NCBI RefSeq assembly: GCF_000147075.1
Contig: NC_014484.1
Coordinates: 434,001 to 498,000, forward strand
DNA from: Spirochaeta thermophila DSM 6192
Lineage (GTDB): Bacteria > Spirochaetota > Spirochaetia > Winmispirales > Winmispiraceae
Length of the DNA: 64,000 bases
Direction of reading: 5' to 3'
Shown: positions 1-9,109 of the stretch, in pieces
Layout of the letters: each line of letters opens with the position of its first letter
Position numbering within the stretch: position 1 is the stretch's first letter
Program-made: the position numbers and the translations under genes
The notes under the pieces: model-generated
The model's database searches: none
What the model was told of the DNA's origin: nothing
The model's input: only the letters and a program-made list of their open reading frames with translations

Positions 1-234
1 CGGACCGGCCGAGATGAGGCGTCGGTTGGCCTTTATCTCCCGGTGGAGGCGGGCGAGTCGTTCCCTCTCGCCCGGTGTGAGGTCCCCCCGCAGGAGGAAG
101 CGCCCGTCCGTTTCGGTGAAGCAGGAGGAGAAGAACTCCCTGTCCGCGGGGATTTCCAGGAAGCGTGTCATGGAGGAGAGGGCTTTGGGGGTGAGAGGTC
201 TCTTGAGTGCACGGGGAAGGCGGCGTGCGGCCAT
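1..234 (-). CDS. Hypothetical protein, N-terminal part (cut by window edge)
   Basis: An open frame of 78 codons runs off the left edge. The start at 234 is chosen because AGGAGG lies 6 bases upstream, just past the stop of the DUF2062 gene, from which it is separated by 8 bases; the two are probably one transcript. The visible protein is basic at its N-terminus and then charged and helical, with no signal peptide or membrane segment. I do not recognise the family. The rest of the gene lies outside the window. Confidence 0.6.
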   Translation of the reverse strand, partial: MAARRLPRALKRPLTPKALSSMTRFLEIPADREFFSSCFTETDGRFLLRGDLTPGERERLARLHREIKANRRLISAGP

Positions 235-242
235 GCGTCCTC

Positions 243-779
243 CTAGTGTACCAGGTGCAGGATCCGTGAGGTCTTCTCTATGGCCTCCTTGAGTCGGGCT
301 ACGAAGGGGATGCGGAGGAGGGCCTTGTACCAGCGACTCTGGACGAGGCGTTGTGCCATGTGGGTTCGGTAGCGGTCCACCAGGAACCGGAAAAGGAAGA
401 AGACCGGCGGCCAGAGGAGGGTGCCCAGCGTGAGTCCGCCCATGACCAGCGTGTGGTTGAACCTGAAGAGAGGGACAAGGGGGAGGTTGTAGAGGGATGT
501 CCACACCGACACGAGAGCCGGGTGGGTGAGGACGGCCCAGCCTACGGCGTCGGTGAGAGGGGTGAGGAGGGGAAGTGCGAGTTTCACGAGTGCCAGTACG
601 AGGAGTTTCGCGGCATGGTTGTGCACCAGGATGAGGGAGAAGAGGAAGAGGAGGATCCACAGGAGGTTGCCTGCGGGGATGCAACCGAGGAGCAGACCCC
701 AGGCGATCCCGGCGGCGATGTGTTCCTTGCGCACATTGGTGTTGAGGGCCACGATGATGCGTGCGAGGGCCTTCACCAT
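243..779 (-). CDS. DUF2062 / TIGR03546-type membrane protein
   Basis: A 178-residue protein with about three hydrophobic segments (roughly residues 22-50, 55-75 and 110-135) and a basic C-terminal tail. The early pattern of a Gly/Pro-containing hydrophobic stretch after an N-terminal helix fits the small DUF2062 family, including the TIGR03546 branch that I recall from spirochaetes. The function of the family is not known; it probably sits in the inner membrane. It stands divergent to the AIM24-like gene and upstream of the partial gene at the left edge. The start codon has no clear ribosome site, so a different start is possible. Confidence 0.7.
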   Translation of the reverse strand: MVKALARIIVALNTNVRKEHIAAGIAWGLLLGCIPAGNLLWILLFLFSLILVHNHAAKLLVLALVKLALPLLTPLTDAVGWAVLTHPALVSVWTSLYNLPLVPLFRFNHTLVMGGLTLGTLLWPPVFFLFRFLVDRYRTHMAQRLVQSRWYKALLRIPFVARLKEAIEKTSRILHLVH

Positions 780-883
780 ACCACTGTTGTAGTATGGGTG
801 GAAGGAAAAGGCAAGGCGGCGCGGGCACTTGCCCCTTCTCGTTCCTCTGTCTATGCTGGAGGAAACAGACGGGGGAGCGTGTG

Positions 884-1624
884 ATGGCGGACCGCATAGA
901 CTACACGATTCACGGCGATGAGATGCAGCTCGTGGAGGTGGTGCTCGATCCCGGTGAGGGGGTGCGGGCCGAGGCGGGGGCCATGCTCTACATGGAAGAG
1001 GGGATCGCCATGGATACCCGCATGGAGGGCGGGCTCCTCGGGGGCTTCAAACGCATCCTCGCGGGTGAGAGCTTCTTCATCACCAACTTCGTGAACACGG
1101 GCTCGCGCAGGGCGGCGGTGGCCTTTGCAGCCCCGTATCCGGGGAAGATCGTCCCGCTCGACCTCGGTGCGCTCGGCGGGCGGTTCGTCTGCCAGAAGGA
1201 CGCCTTCCTCTGCGCCGCGGCCGGCATCGAGATCGACGTGGTCTTCACCAGGCGCTTGGGGGCAGGGTTCTTCGGCGGCGAGGGCTTCATCCTTCAGGAG
1301 CTGTCAGGCGATGGGTGGGCTTTCATCCACGCGGGCGGCACCATCGTGGAGAAGCGGCTCGCGCCCGGCCAGACCCTCAGGGTGGACACGGGGTGTTTCG
1401 TGGGCTGCTCTCCCACGGTGGACTACGATGTGCGGTTCGTGGGGGGCTTCAGGAACGCCCTCTTCGGAGGTGAGGGGCTCTTCCTCACGGAGCTTACCGG
1501 GCCGGGGGTGGTCTACCTCCAGAGCCTGCCGCTCGCCCGGCTCGCGGACAGGATCCTCGCGGGGCAGGTTCAGCGGAAGGGGGAGGGGGGACCGGGGATG
1601 ATGGGCTCGTTCTTCGGCGAATAA
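884..1624 (+). CDS. AIM24 / TIGR00266 family protein
   Basis: A 246-residue protein built from repeated glycine-rich beta segments, with the family pattern 'EAGAMLYM' near residue 28 and 'GGEGLFL' near residue 200. These are typical of the TIGR00266/AIM24 family, which folds as a beta-helix-like trimer of unknown role. There is no signal peptide, so it is expected in the cytoplasm. The ATG at 884 is taken because family similarity begins immediately after it, although a longer open frame extends upstream. It is the first of two genes in the same direction, 54 bases before the ABC-class ATPase. Confidence 0.8.
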   Translation: MADRIDYTIHGDEMQLVEVVLDPGEGVRAEAGAMLYMEEGIAMDTRMEGGLLGGFKRILAGESFFITNFVNTGSRRAAVAFAAPYPGKIVPLDLGALGGRFVCQKDAFLCAAAGIEIDVVFTRRLGAGFFGGEGFILQELSGDGWAFIHAGGTIVEKRLAPGQTLRVDTGCFVGCSPTVDYDVRFVGGFRNALFGGEGLFLTELTGPGVVYLQSLPLARLADRILAGQVQRKGEGGPGMMGSFFGE

Positions 1625-1678
1625 CGCGACCACATGCGTCGGCTATAACGACCATTCGGCACAAGAGGAGCAATCGGT

Positions 1679-3400
1679 ATGCAACGTGCAGAGGCGCTGA
1701 AGGAGATCCTCCGCAGGATCGACGGTGCAGGCTACAAGGCCTACAAGGACATCGAAGGGGCCTACGACTTCGACGACTTCGTGCTCGTCATAGACCATGT
1801 ACAGGGCGATCCGTTCGCCGCGCCCAGCAGGGTGCGGGTGCGGATCCCCCAGCGCGTGGCGGGCTTTCCGGAGGCGGCCTACCGGCCGAAGAGCAGGGAG
1901 ATCGCCCTGCGCGACTACATCACCAGGGTCTTTGCCCGGGAGGCCGGCCGGTTCCAGCGACCCCGCGCCACGGGCAAGAGCGGCGTCATCAGCATCGACC
2001 GGCCGGGACAGGAGATCCTCGAACGTACGAGCTGCTTCGTGAACGACAGGGAGGTGGAGCTCCGCTTCACCGTGGGGCTGCCCGCCTTCGGGCGGAGGAT
2101 CGCCGGCAGGATCGCCCAGGAGATGTTCTTCGAGGACATCCCGGCGTTGGTGCGGAGGGCGGGGCTCTACCGCTCCATCCAGGGGAGGAGCCTGGTGGAG
2201 CACCTCAAGACCAACGAGGACGCCGATGCCCTGAGGGCCGAGCTCTCGAAGGCAGGGATCGTTGCCTTCGTGGCGGACGGCGCCATCCTCCCGAGGGAGA
2301 GCGGGGTGAGCCAGAAGCCCCTTTCCGCGGGGACGGTGGTGCCCTTCGAATCGCCCCCTTCCCTCAGGCTGGAGTTCACCCTCCCCAACCGGGGAAAGAT
2401 CACCGGCATGGGGATCCCCCATGGGGTCACGCTCATCGTGGGAGGGGGCTACCACGGCAAGTCCACCCTCCTCAACGCCCTGGAGATGGGGGTCTACAAT
2501 CACATCCCGGGTGACGGGAGGGAGTTCTGCGTCACCATCCCCGAGGCCGTGAAGATCCGGGCCGAGGACGGGCGCCGTATCGAGAAGGTGGACATCTCTC
2601 CCTTCATCTCACACCTGCCGTTCGGCAAGGACACCACCAGCTTCTCCACCGAGGATGCGAGCGGGAGCACCTCCCAGGCGGCCAACATCATCGAGGCCCT
2701 CGAGGCAGGGGCCAGGCTCCTCTTCATCGACGAGGACACCTCGGCCACCAACTTCATGATCAGGGATCACCGGATGCAGGAGCTGGTTTCCAAGGACCAT
2801 GAGCCCATCACCCCCTTCATCGACAAGGTGCGGCTCCTGCTCCGCGACTACGGCGTCTCCACGGTGATGGTGATAGGCGGATCCGGCGACTACTTCGACG
2901 TGGCCGACCGGGTGGTGTGCCTCATCGAGTACCGGCCGTACGAGGTGACGGCCAAGGCCAAGGAGATCGCCCAGAGGTACCGGACCGACCGCCGCCCGGA
3001 GGGCGGGGACAGGTTCGGGAGGATCACCCCTCGGGCCCCGCTCTCGGAGAGCTTTGATCCGAGCAAGGGGAAGCGGGAGGTGAAGATCTCTCCCAAGGGG
3101 CTCACCTCCATCCACTTCGGTACGCACGAGATCGACCTGGGGGCGGTGGAGCAGCTCGCGAGTGTGAGCCAGACCCGGGCCATAGGGGATGCCATCTACT
3201 ACGCCACCAGGTACATGGACGGCCGTAGAGCCCTCGCCGAGATCCTCGACCGGGTCATGGAGGATGTGGCCCGCGAGGGGCTGGACGTGCTCTCGCCCTT
3301 CCCGGTGGGCGACTATGCGGCCTTCCGCCGCTTCGAGCTGGCTGCCGCCATCGACCGGCTGAGGACCCTCAAGGTGCGTCAGCTCCGGGAGAGCTCCTGA
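1679..3400 (+). CDS. Predicted ATPase of the ABC class (COG3044 type)
   Basis: A 573-residue soluble protein. The Walker A motif GGGYHGKST is at residues 255-263, a signature-like ASGSTSQAA at 327-335 and Walker B LLFIDED at 347-353. This order, with a long N-terminal domain and no membrane part, fits the COG3044/PF09818 'ABC_ATPase' family, whose substrate is unknown. It is not a transporter subunit as far as can be seen. AGAGGAG precedes the ATG. Its last 22 bases overlap the end of the convergent Amt-kinase gene. Confidence 0.85.
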   Translation: MQRAEALKEILRRIDGAGYKAYKDIEGAYDFDDFVLVIDHVQGDPFAAPSRVRVRIPQRVAGFPEAAYRPKSREIALRDYITRVFAREAGRFQRPRATGKSGVISIDRPGQEILERTSCFVNDREVELRFTVGLPAFGRRIAGRIAQEMFFEDIPALVRRAGLYRSIQGRSLVEHLKTNEDADALRAELSKAGIVAFVADGAILPRESGVSQKPLSAGTVVPFESPPSLRLEFTLPNRGKITGMGIPHGVTLIVGGGYHGKSTLLNALEMGVYNHIPGDGREFCVTIPEAVKIRAEDGRRIEKVDISPFISHLPFGKDTTSFSTEDASGSTSQAANIIEALEAGARLLFIDEDTSATNFMIRDHRMQELVSKDHEPITPFIDKVRLLLRDYGVSTVMVIGGSGDYFDVADRVVCLIEYRPYEVTAKAKEIAQRYRTDRRPEGGDRFGRITPRAPLSESFDPSKGKREVKISPKGLTSIHFGTHEIDLGAVEQLASVSQTRAIGDAIYYATRYMDGRRALAEILDRVMEDVAREGLDVLSPFPVGDYAAFRRFELAAAIDRLRTLKVRQLRESS

Positions 3401-6153
3401 TCCTGTATCCCGGAGGTGGGGATGTGGGAGGCGGGGGAGCGGGGGAGGGAGATGACGATCCGCGTTCCCCGGCCCGGGGTGCTGGTGAGCGCGATCCTTC
3501 CTCCCAGCCGGCGGACCAGGGTGCCGACGAGGGGGAGCCCTGCCCCCCGTCCGGCGAGGGCATCCGCCTCGTCCCTTGAGGAGGCCCCGTGCGTGAAGAG
3601 GGCCCTCAGTACCTCCCTGGGTGGGGCATCGGGGGCGATGAGTCCCCGTTCCAGGAGCCGCGCTCTCAGGCGCGCGAGGTCCATGCCGCGGCCGTCGTCC
3701 TCCACGATGATGCGGAGCACCTCCTCTTCGCGGGAGGTGCTGATGCGGATACACCCCTCGGCCGGCTTTCCCCGTGCCTCGCGTTCGGCCTCGTCCTCTA
3801 TCCCGTGGGCGACGGCGTTCCGCACGCACTGGAGGACCATGTCCTTCACCGGTTTGTAGATCTCGAGGGGGATCTCCTCCCTGTGGTAGGCGCTGAAGTC
3901 CACCCGCACCCGTTTCCCTTCCTCTGCTCTGATCCGCTCCAGGAACCGCTCCACGGCGAAGACGATGGGGTCGCTCGTGGGGGCCTCGGCGCTCTCCCTG
4001 TGGAAGGCGAGGAGCCGTTCCTTGAGGCTGAGTGCACGCTCGAGGAGGGTGCGGATCTCGCCCATCTTCACCCCCAGGTCCACGAGGGCCTCCTCCGAAC
4101 ACGTCCCGGACTCCCGCATCTGGAGGATGTGCTCCTCTATCTGGTGGGCCGTCTCCCCTATCGGATCGAGTCCCACGGCATAGGCGTCTCCCTTTATACT
4201 GTGGACGTAGCGGTAGATGAGGGAGAGGGCTCGTTCCGGGTCGTCCGACTCGCGCTCGCAGATCTCTGCGATGGTGGTCAGGTCTTCCTCCACGCTCTGG
4301 AGGAACTGATCGAGGATCACAGGGTGCGTGTGGAGGATGTGGTAGAACATCTCCATCTCGGAGGCGGTGCGCCGTTCCTTTTCCTGGAGCTCGCGTTCCA
4401 GCAGGGCCTGTTCCGTGATGTCCTCGATCACGAAGAGGAGGTGGGTGATGGCCTCCCCTCCCCATATCCTCTGTACCTCGGCCCTGATGACCTTGTGGGT
4501 GAACCGGTGTCCGTGGGGACAGAAGAGGTCGAGCTCCCGGAAGGGGCTGAGCGACCGGGCCACCTCCTCGTCCACGTGGGGTGCCCACATCACCTCGAGG
4601 AACTCGGAGACCGAGGTGTAGGTGCGTTCGGGTACCCTCGACTTGAGGATATCGAGGAAGGTGAGGCGGGCTGCCTCCTCCTCACTGAGCTCGAAGATCT
4701 CGAGGAAGGCCCTGGAATAGTGGGGGGCGATCCTCCCGTCCCTGTCGATGACGCACAGACCGGTCCGCATCACGGAGAGGAGACGCACGTACTCGTCCCG
4801 GTCCACGGTGGTCTCCTGGAGGCGGTCCATCACCCGGTTGTAGGCCCGCGCGATCTGTCCCACCTCGGTGAAGGGGTCTTCGGGTACGCGGAGCGAGAGG
4901 TCGCCGGTCCTGGCCTGTTCGGTGAGGGTGGTGAACAGGTCGTAGAGCTCGGTGGTGGCGCCGTGCTCAGCCACGTTGAGCCCCATCTCCTCTGCCTCGG
5001 GGGGAACCCGCAAGGGGAAGAAGCGGTCTATGAGGCGCAGGAGGAGGTACGAGACACCGAACCCCCACACCCCGGCCACTGCCACGCCCAGGGTCTGCAC
5101 GCCCACCTGTTCCCAGAAGGAAAGCCCCGTTCCCAGGAGCGCGGGGTCACCGAAGAGCCCCACCGCGAGGGTGCCCCAGATCCCTGCGGCGAGGTGGACG
5201 GGGATGGCACCCACCACGTCGTCGATCCTGAGCCGCTCGAGCAGCCGGAGGGAGCCGAGCATGACCAGGCCGCCGACCGCTCCGATGATGAGGGCCTCTG
5301 CCTCGGTGACCGCGTGGCAGTTGGCGGTGATGGCCACGAGCCCTGCGATGGAGCCGTTGATCACGTGCGAGACGTCGGCCCTGCCGGTGAGGACCCATCC
5401 TGCGGCCATCGCGGCCATGAGGCCCGCCGCTCCTGCGAGCGAGGTGCGCAGGATGATCCCCGGCACCTGGTCGTCGAGGGCGAGGGTGCTGCCCCCGTTG
5501 AACCCGAACCAGCCCAGCCAGAGGAGGAGGGCGCCCAGCACTGCGATGGGGATGTTGCTCCCCTGCATCCGGGCCCCCTCCTCGAACCGCCCCTTCCTCG
5601 GCCCTATGATGAGGACTGCGGCGAGGGCCACCCAGCCGCCCATGCTGTGGACCACCGTGGATCCCGCGAAGTCCACGAACCCCCTCCGCACGAGCCACCC
5701 CTCGGGTGATCCGAAGAGGGCGCCGCCCCATGCCCAGTGGCCGAAGACCGGGTAGACCACCACGGTGATCACGGTGCTCACCACCAGGTAGGCGGCGAAG
5801 CGCATCCTCTCGGCCACGGCACCCGAGACGATGGTGGTGCACGTGGCGGCGAACATGAGCTGGAAAAGGAAGAAGGCCGCCTCCCACACCCCGGCAAGGC
5901 CCTCGTTGGGGAGGAAGAGGAAGTGGTCGCGTCCTGTGAGGCCCTGCCAAGTGGTGCCGAACATGAGCCCAAAGCCGACCGCCCAGAACCCCACCGAGGA
6001 GATGCCCACGTCGGCGAGGTTCTTGATCGCCACGTTGATGCTGTTCTTGGAACGGGTGAATCCTGCCTCGAGCATGGCGAACCCGGCCTGCATGAGGAAG
6101 ACGAGCCCGGCGGCCACGGTGATCCAGAGCAGGTCGCCTACGTTCGGTTCCAT
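3379..6153 (-). CDS. Ammonium transporter fused to PAS, HPt and CheA-like kinase domains
   Basis: A 924-residue fusion. Residues 1-380 are a full Amt/Rh channel with about eleven membrane segments and both pore histidines (H169 in VVHSMGGW, H320 in AIPVHLAAG). A HAMP-like linker (about 400-450) and a PAS-like domain (about 455-580) follow, then an HPt-like helix bundle with the phospho-acceptor H651 (RYVHSIKGD) and a CheA-type ATPase domain with the N box (N779), DDGRG at 819-823 and GRGAGL at 868-873. No CheW-like domain is present. AAGGAGG precedes the start. It is the last gene of a CheY-CheX-Amt operon. It is probably an ammonium sensor that signals to the CheY-like protein; whether it also transports is open. 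Confidence 0.9.
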   Translation of the reverse strand: MEPNVGDLLWITVAAGLVFLMQAGFAMLEAGFTRSKNSINVAIKNLADVGISSVGFWAVGFGLMFGTTWQGLTGRDHFLFLPNEGLAGVWEAAFFLFQLMFAATCTTIVSGAVAERMRFAAYLVVSTVITVVVYPVFGHWAWGGALFGSPEGWLVRRGFVDFAGSTVVHSMGGWVALAAVLIIGPRKGRFEEGARMQGSNIPIAVLGALLLWLGWFGFNGGSTLALDDQVPGIILRTSLAGAAGLMAAMAAGWVLTGRADVSHVINGSIAGLVAITANCHAVTEAEALIIGAVGGLVMLGSLRLLERLRIDDVVGAIPVHLAAGIWGTLAVGLFGDPALLGTGLSFWEQVGVQTLGVAVAGVWGFGVSYLLLRLIDRFFPLRVPPEAEEMGLNVAEHGATTELYDLFTTLTEQARTGDLSLRVPEDPFTEVGQIARAYNRVMDRLQETTVDRDEYVRLLSVMRTGLCVIDRDGRIAPHYSRAFLEIFELSEEEAARLTFLDILKSRVPERTYTSVSEFLEVMWAPHVDEEVARSLSPFRELDLFCPHGHRFTHKVIRAEVQRIWGGEAITHLLFVIEDITEQALLERELQEKERRTASEMEMFYHILHTHPVILDQFLQSVEEDLTTIAEICERESDDPERALSLIYRYVHSIKGDAYAVGLDPIGETAHQIEEHILQMRESGTCSEEALVDLGVKMGEIRTLLERALSLKERLLAFHRESAEAPTSDPIVFAVERFLERIRAEEGKRVRVDFSAYHREEIPLEIYKPVKDMVLQCVRNAVAHGIEDEAEREARGKPAEGCIRISTSREEEVLRIIVEDDGRGMDLARLRARLLERGLIAPDAPPREVLRALFTHGASSRDEADALAGRGAGLPLVGTLVRRLGGRIALTSTPGRGTRIVISLPRSPASHIPTSGIQDQELSRS

Positions 6154-6194
6154 CCGTATCCCTCCTTACGATGTAGGTATGTACATCCCGTGGT

Positions 6195-6650
6195 TCAGGC
6201 GGGATCGAGGCCCACGCCGAGGAAGCTCTGGAACCCTTCCCACAGGATGGGGATGATGTACACGGGCGACTGTACGTGGATGAGGAGGTCGTCGGGTACG
6301 CCCCGCACCACGAGGGGCACGGAGATCATGAACTCGGGGCCGAAGGCCTCTCGCAGGTTGCCTGCCACGGTGTTGGCCACCTCGCCTGCGATGTCCATGA
6401 GCAGCTCCTCCTCCATCACCTCCTCCGAGAGGATGAGGTGGCCCAGGTTCCAGAGCATGCCCCCCGATGCGGTGAGGTAGATGCCCCCCTTCCTCGATCC
6501 CGAGATGCCGATCATGCCGGTGTAGTCGAGGAAGAAGGCCTGTTCCTTTCTCTTGATGAACGGCACCCCGATGGTGGCGGGGTGCGGGGTCACCGTGGAG
6601 AAGTACCGCGTGGTGCAGTCCACCACGGCCTTGAGTTCCTCCTTGGTCAT
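6195..6650 (-). CDS. cheX: CheX-type phosphatase / chemotaxis protein
   Basis: A 151-residue protein. The helix DIAGEVANTVAGN around residues 90-102 carries the E-x-x-N pattern that CheX and CheC use to dephosphorylate CheY-P. A single such motif points to CheX rather than CheC. The start at 6650 overlaps the stop of the upstream CheY-like gene in an ATGA junction, with GGAGGTGA ahead of it, so the two are translationally coupled. The probable job is to reset the adjacent CheY-like regulator phosphorylated by the Amt-kinase encoded just downstream. Confidence 0.8.
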   Translation of the reverse strand: MTKEELKAVVDCTTRYFSTVTPHPATIGVPFIKRKEQAFFLDYTGMIGISGSRKGGIYLTASGGMLWNLGHLILSEEVMEEELLMDIAGEVANTVAGNLREAFGPEFMISVPLVVRGVPDDLLIHVQSPVYIIPILWEGFQSFLGVGLDPA

Positions 6651-7015
6651 GCGGTCACCTCCAGGACGTGTGAGAGGGTGCGCTTCACCTCCTCGGGGGT
6701 GAAGGGTTTCTTGATGAATCCTGCGGCCCCTTTCTTGAGTGCGGTGAGGGCGGTGCGTTCGTCGGAGAGCGCGCTTATGATGACGATGGCGGTGCGCGGG
6801 TCGAGTTGCTTCATGCGTTCGAGGCACAGGAGCCCGTCCGCCCGGGGCATGGTGATGTCGAGGGTGACCAGGTCGGGACGGATCCGCTGGAAGGCCACGA
6901 TGGCCTCCTCTCCGTCGGCGGCGAAGCCCGCGACCTCTATCCCCATCTCCTCGAGGATTCCGGCGAGCAGGTTCCGGATGGTTCGGGAGTCGTCAACCAC
7001 GAGCGCCTTCTTCAT
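6647..7015 (-). CDS. CheY-like single-domain response regulator
   Basis: A 122-residue receiver domain: acidic pair in VVDDSR near residue 8, phospho-acceptor Asp in LVTLDITMP near residue 53, Ser/Thr switch in VIISALS near 82, and the conserved Lys in FIKKPF near 104. There is no output domain. The ATG at 7015 has AGGAGGTG 5 bases ahead, and the longer frame upstream has no ribosome site. It is first in the operon with cheX and the Amt-kinase fusion and is the obvious phosphorylation target of that kinase. Confidence 0.9.
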   Translation of the reverse strand: MKKALVVDDSRTIRNLLAGILEEMGIEVAGFAADGEEAIVAFQRIRPDLVTLDITMPRADGLLCLERMKQLDPRTAIVIISALSDERTALTALKKGAAGFIKKPFTPEEVKRTLSHVLEVTA

Positions 7016-7156
7016 GGACACCTCCTGGGAAGCAGTATGCAAAAACGGGGCCAGGATCGAGGGGTTTCGCAACTCATGTGTCGGTAAGGAGATGGAGGGG
7101 AAGGGGTGCGGGGATGGGGGGTTTTTCTACAAAAATGCAGGTAATGCTTTGAGGTC

Positions 7157-7172
7157 CTACATGTTTGTAGGT
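7157..7172. promoter_or_regulatory. Inverted repeat upstream of the CheY-CheX-Amt operon
   Basis: CCTACA-TGTT-TGTAGG forms a perfect 6-base inverted repeat about 145 bases upstream of the CheY-like start, in an AT-richer stretch. It could be an operator or a small hairpin. No convincing -35/-10 pair could be fixed next to it. Confidence 0.35.
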
Positions 7173-7228
7173 CGTGCACGACGAACCCGGCACCGGAGAG
7201 GAGGGAGCCGGGGATGGTGCATCGCGCG

Positions 7229-7250
7229 AAGGGGAGGCCGGCCTCCCCTT
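7229..7250. terminator. Palindrome at the end of yjbQ
   Basis: A perfect 22-base palindrome (AAGGGGAGGCC and its complement) touches the yjbQ stop codon. It can form a very stable hairpin on either strand but is not followed by a T run, so it may act as a transcript-end stabiliser rather than a classical terminator. Confidence 0.5.
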
Positions 7251-7669
7251 CATTCCCCGATGATCTTCACGAGGACGCGTTTCGGCCGCCTGCCGTCGAA
7301 CTCGCCGTAGAAGATCTGCTCCCACGGGCCGAAGTCGAGTCGTCCGTCGGTGATGGCGACCACCACCTCCCTCCCCATGATCTGGCGTTTGAGGTGGGCG
7401 TCGCCGTTATCTTCGCCAGTGCGGTTGTGCCGGTACCGGCTTGTGGGTTCGTGGGGTGCGAGCTCTTCGAGCCAGTCCCTGTAGTCCTGGTGGAGGCCCG
7501 GTTCGTCGTCGTTGATGAAGACGCTCGCGGTGATGTGCATGGCGTTCACCAGGCAGAGGCCTTCCTTCACCCCGCTCTCCCGTACGGCTTCTTCGATCTG
7601 GGGGGTGATGTTGATGAAGGCGACCCTGCTGGGGGTGTTGAACCAGAGTTCCTTGCGGTAGCTCTTCAT
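7250..7669 (-). CDS. yjbQ: YjbQ / UPF0047 family protein
   Basis: A 139-residue protein with the family hallmarks: [19 protein letters not shown] around residues 42-60 and the [34 protein letters not shown] pattern toward the C-terminus (about 99-133). Members complement thiamine-phosphate synthase in assays, but the physiological role is unsettled. The ATG at 7669 has GGAGGCACC just ahead. It appears to be transcribed alone or after the zinc-ribbon gene 94 bases upstream. Confidence 0.85.
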   Translation of the reverse strand: MKSYRKELWFNTPSRVAFINITPQIEEAVRESGVKEGLCLVNAMHITASVFINDDEPGLHQDYRDWLEELAPHEPTSRYRHNRTGEDNGDAHLKRQIMGREVVVAITDGRLDFGPWEQIFYGEFDGRRPKRVLVKIIGE

Positions 7670-7692
7670 GGTGCCTCCTCGTGTGATGTGTT

Positions 7693-7728
7693 CCATGGGC
7701 GGGCGGAGACGGCCTCCGGGGCCCATGG
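7693..7728. terminator. Inverted repeat between the zinc-ribbon gene and yjbQ
   Basis: CCATGGGC and GCCCATGG are separated by 20 bases that contain a second, nested pairing. It forms a strong hairpin on either strand between two genes read leftward. No T run follows, so it may be a processing site, weak terminator or leader structure. Confidence 0.4.
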
Positions 7729-7762
7729 GTGTGGTTCCTTGGAAAGGGTACCAGAGAGCGGC

Positions 7763-9109
7763 CTAGTCTTCCAACAGGTCGCGGAGGTATGAGAGGAGGA
7801 CGGGGGAGGGTGGGGGGCTGAGGCGGTTCGCGAGGCGTTGCAGGGCGGTGAGGGTGGCGCGGCGTGCAGCCGGGGTGAGGGGGAGGGGGATGCCGGTGTG
7901 GCCCTGGGCGGCCAGGGGGAGGTGGTAGAGGAGGAGTGTGCGGAGGTGGGGGGGGATGGGGAGGGGTTCCAGGTGCTCCATGATGCGAGAGGGGTTCCGG
8001 CCTTCTGCGAGGAGTACGCCGGCGAGGAGGAGCACGGCATCGAGGGAGGGGGTGTAGAGGGTTGTGAGGCGCGTGGCGAGAAAGGGGTGGCCCGCCTCGG
8101 GGAGTTCCACGCCGGTGACGGTGGAGGAGGGCTCGTCGATGTGGAGGAGGAGGTGGCGGGTGAGGGGGAAGGGGTCGAGGAGGTCCTCGACGGCGGGGCC
8201 GTCCAGGATGGCGCGCTGGAAGGTGAGGGTGAGGAGGGCGTGGCGGGTGCGGGGTGAGAGTGATGCGAGGACCTGCACGTCGTTCACGGTGAGGCAGATG
8301 GGGGAGGTGTGGGCCGGACGGATCATCTGGAGGAGGCGGGTGCGGGCGCCGGGAAGGCAGGGGAGGGTGTTGGTGGTGGGGAAGGCCTCGGGGAGGATGG
8401 TGTGCAGGATGGTGCGGCGGAGGGCGGCTTCCAGCAGGGGGGAGTGGGTGCTGCGGGGGGAGAGCAGGGTGTGCTGGGCGAAGGTGAGGGGGGCGTGGAG
8501 GCGGGTGAGGGTCCAGCCGTACCGACCGGAGTTGAGCGCGGCTTCGCAGTAGGGGCAGCGAGGGGAGTGGGGGCGTTCGGGGAGCGGTGTCTTGCAGGAG
8601 GGGCACCTCCCGCCGGCACCGGGGATCTGATCGGGCGCGGCCACGTGTTTGTGGAGGGACCAGATGGTGCGGGATGATTCCAGGAGGAGCGAGGACGTGG
8701 AGGCATCCGTGCGCTGCACCTTCCGGGAGAGGTCCATGATCCAGAAGGACCGTTCGGTGTCTCCCTCTCTTTTCCGCTCGAGGAGCGTGCTCCCCAGTAT
8801 CCTGGTGTTGGAGAAGGAGGTGCGTCGCCCCAGGAGGCGATCGAGGAACACATCCACCTGGAGCTGATCCTGCATGTCGTCGGAGAGGAAGAAGACCGCA
8901 GGGGCCGGTTCCTGTCGGGTGTAGGCCTCCTCCAAGGCGAAGAGCATGTCTCTGAGGATCGGAGGACCGGTATCGTCGGAACCGCGGGGTGAGAGGATCC
9001 GTTCCAGGAGCACCTTCCCCCTCCTCCGACGGGCTTTCCGCACCACGAGGAGGGTTGAAGCGACAAGGAGAAGGATGCCTGCGGTGACGGCGAGCCATGG
9101 CAGGGTCAC
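7763..9109 (-). CDS. Membrane-anchored protein with Tim44-like region and zinc ribbon (tentative)
   Basis: A 448-residue protein. Residues 4-23 form one membrane segment followed by a basic stretch (RKARRRR). A central region (about 45-160) ends in a probable zinc ribbon, CPSC at about 169-172 paired with CPYC about 14 residues later. The order of anchor, alpha/beta domain and zinc ribbon resembles bacterial Tim44-domain proteins, but this is a weak call. The C-terminal half is rich in Leu, Pro, Thr and His and reflects a strongly C-rich coding strand, so its composition may be mutation-driven. Its stop lies 94 bases before yjbQ and its start overlaps the end of the cyclase-like gene by 4 bases. 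Confidence 0.6.
   Translation of the reverse strand: MTLPWLAVTAGILLLVASTLLVVRKARRRRGKVLLERILSPRGSDDTGPPILRDMLFALEEAYTRQEPAPAVFFLSDDMQDQLQVDVFLDRLLGRRTSFSNTRILGSTLLERKREGDTERSFWIMDLSRKVQRTDASTSSLLLESSRTIWSLHKHVAAPDQIPGAGGRCPSCKTPLPERPHSPRCPYCEAALNSGRYGWTLTRLHAPLTFAQHTLLSPRSTHSPLLEAALRRTILHTILPEAFPTTNTLPCLPGARTRLLQMIRPAHTSPICLTVNDVQVLASLSPRTRHALLTLTFQRAILDGPAVEDLLDPFPLTRHLLLHIDEPSSTVTGVELPEAGHPFLATRLTTLYTPSLDAVLLLAGVLLAEGRNPSRIMEHLEPLPIPPHLRTLLLYHLPLAAQGHTGIPLPLTPAARRATLTALQRLANRLSPPPSPVLLSYLRDLLED

Noticed and set aside
3589-5709. 706-codon open frame opposite the Amt-kinase gene
   Set aside because: Antisense shadow of a well-supported gene; rich in Glu, Gly and His with no domain.
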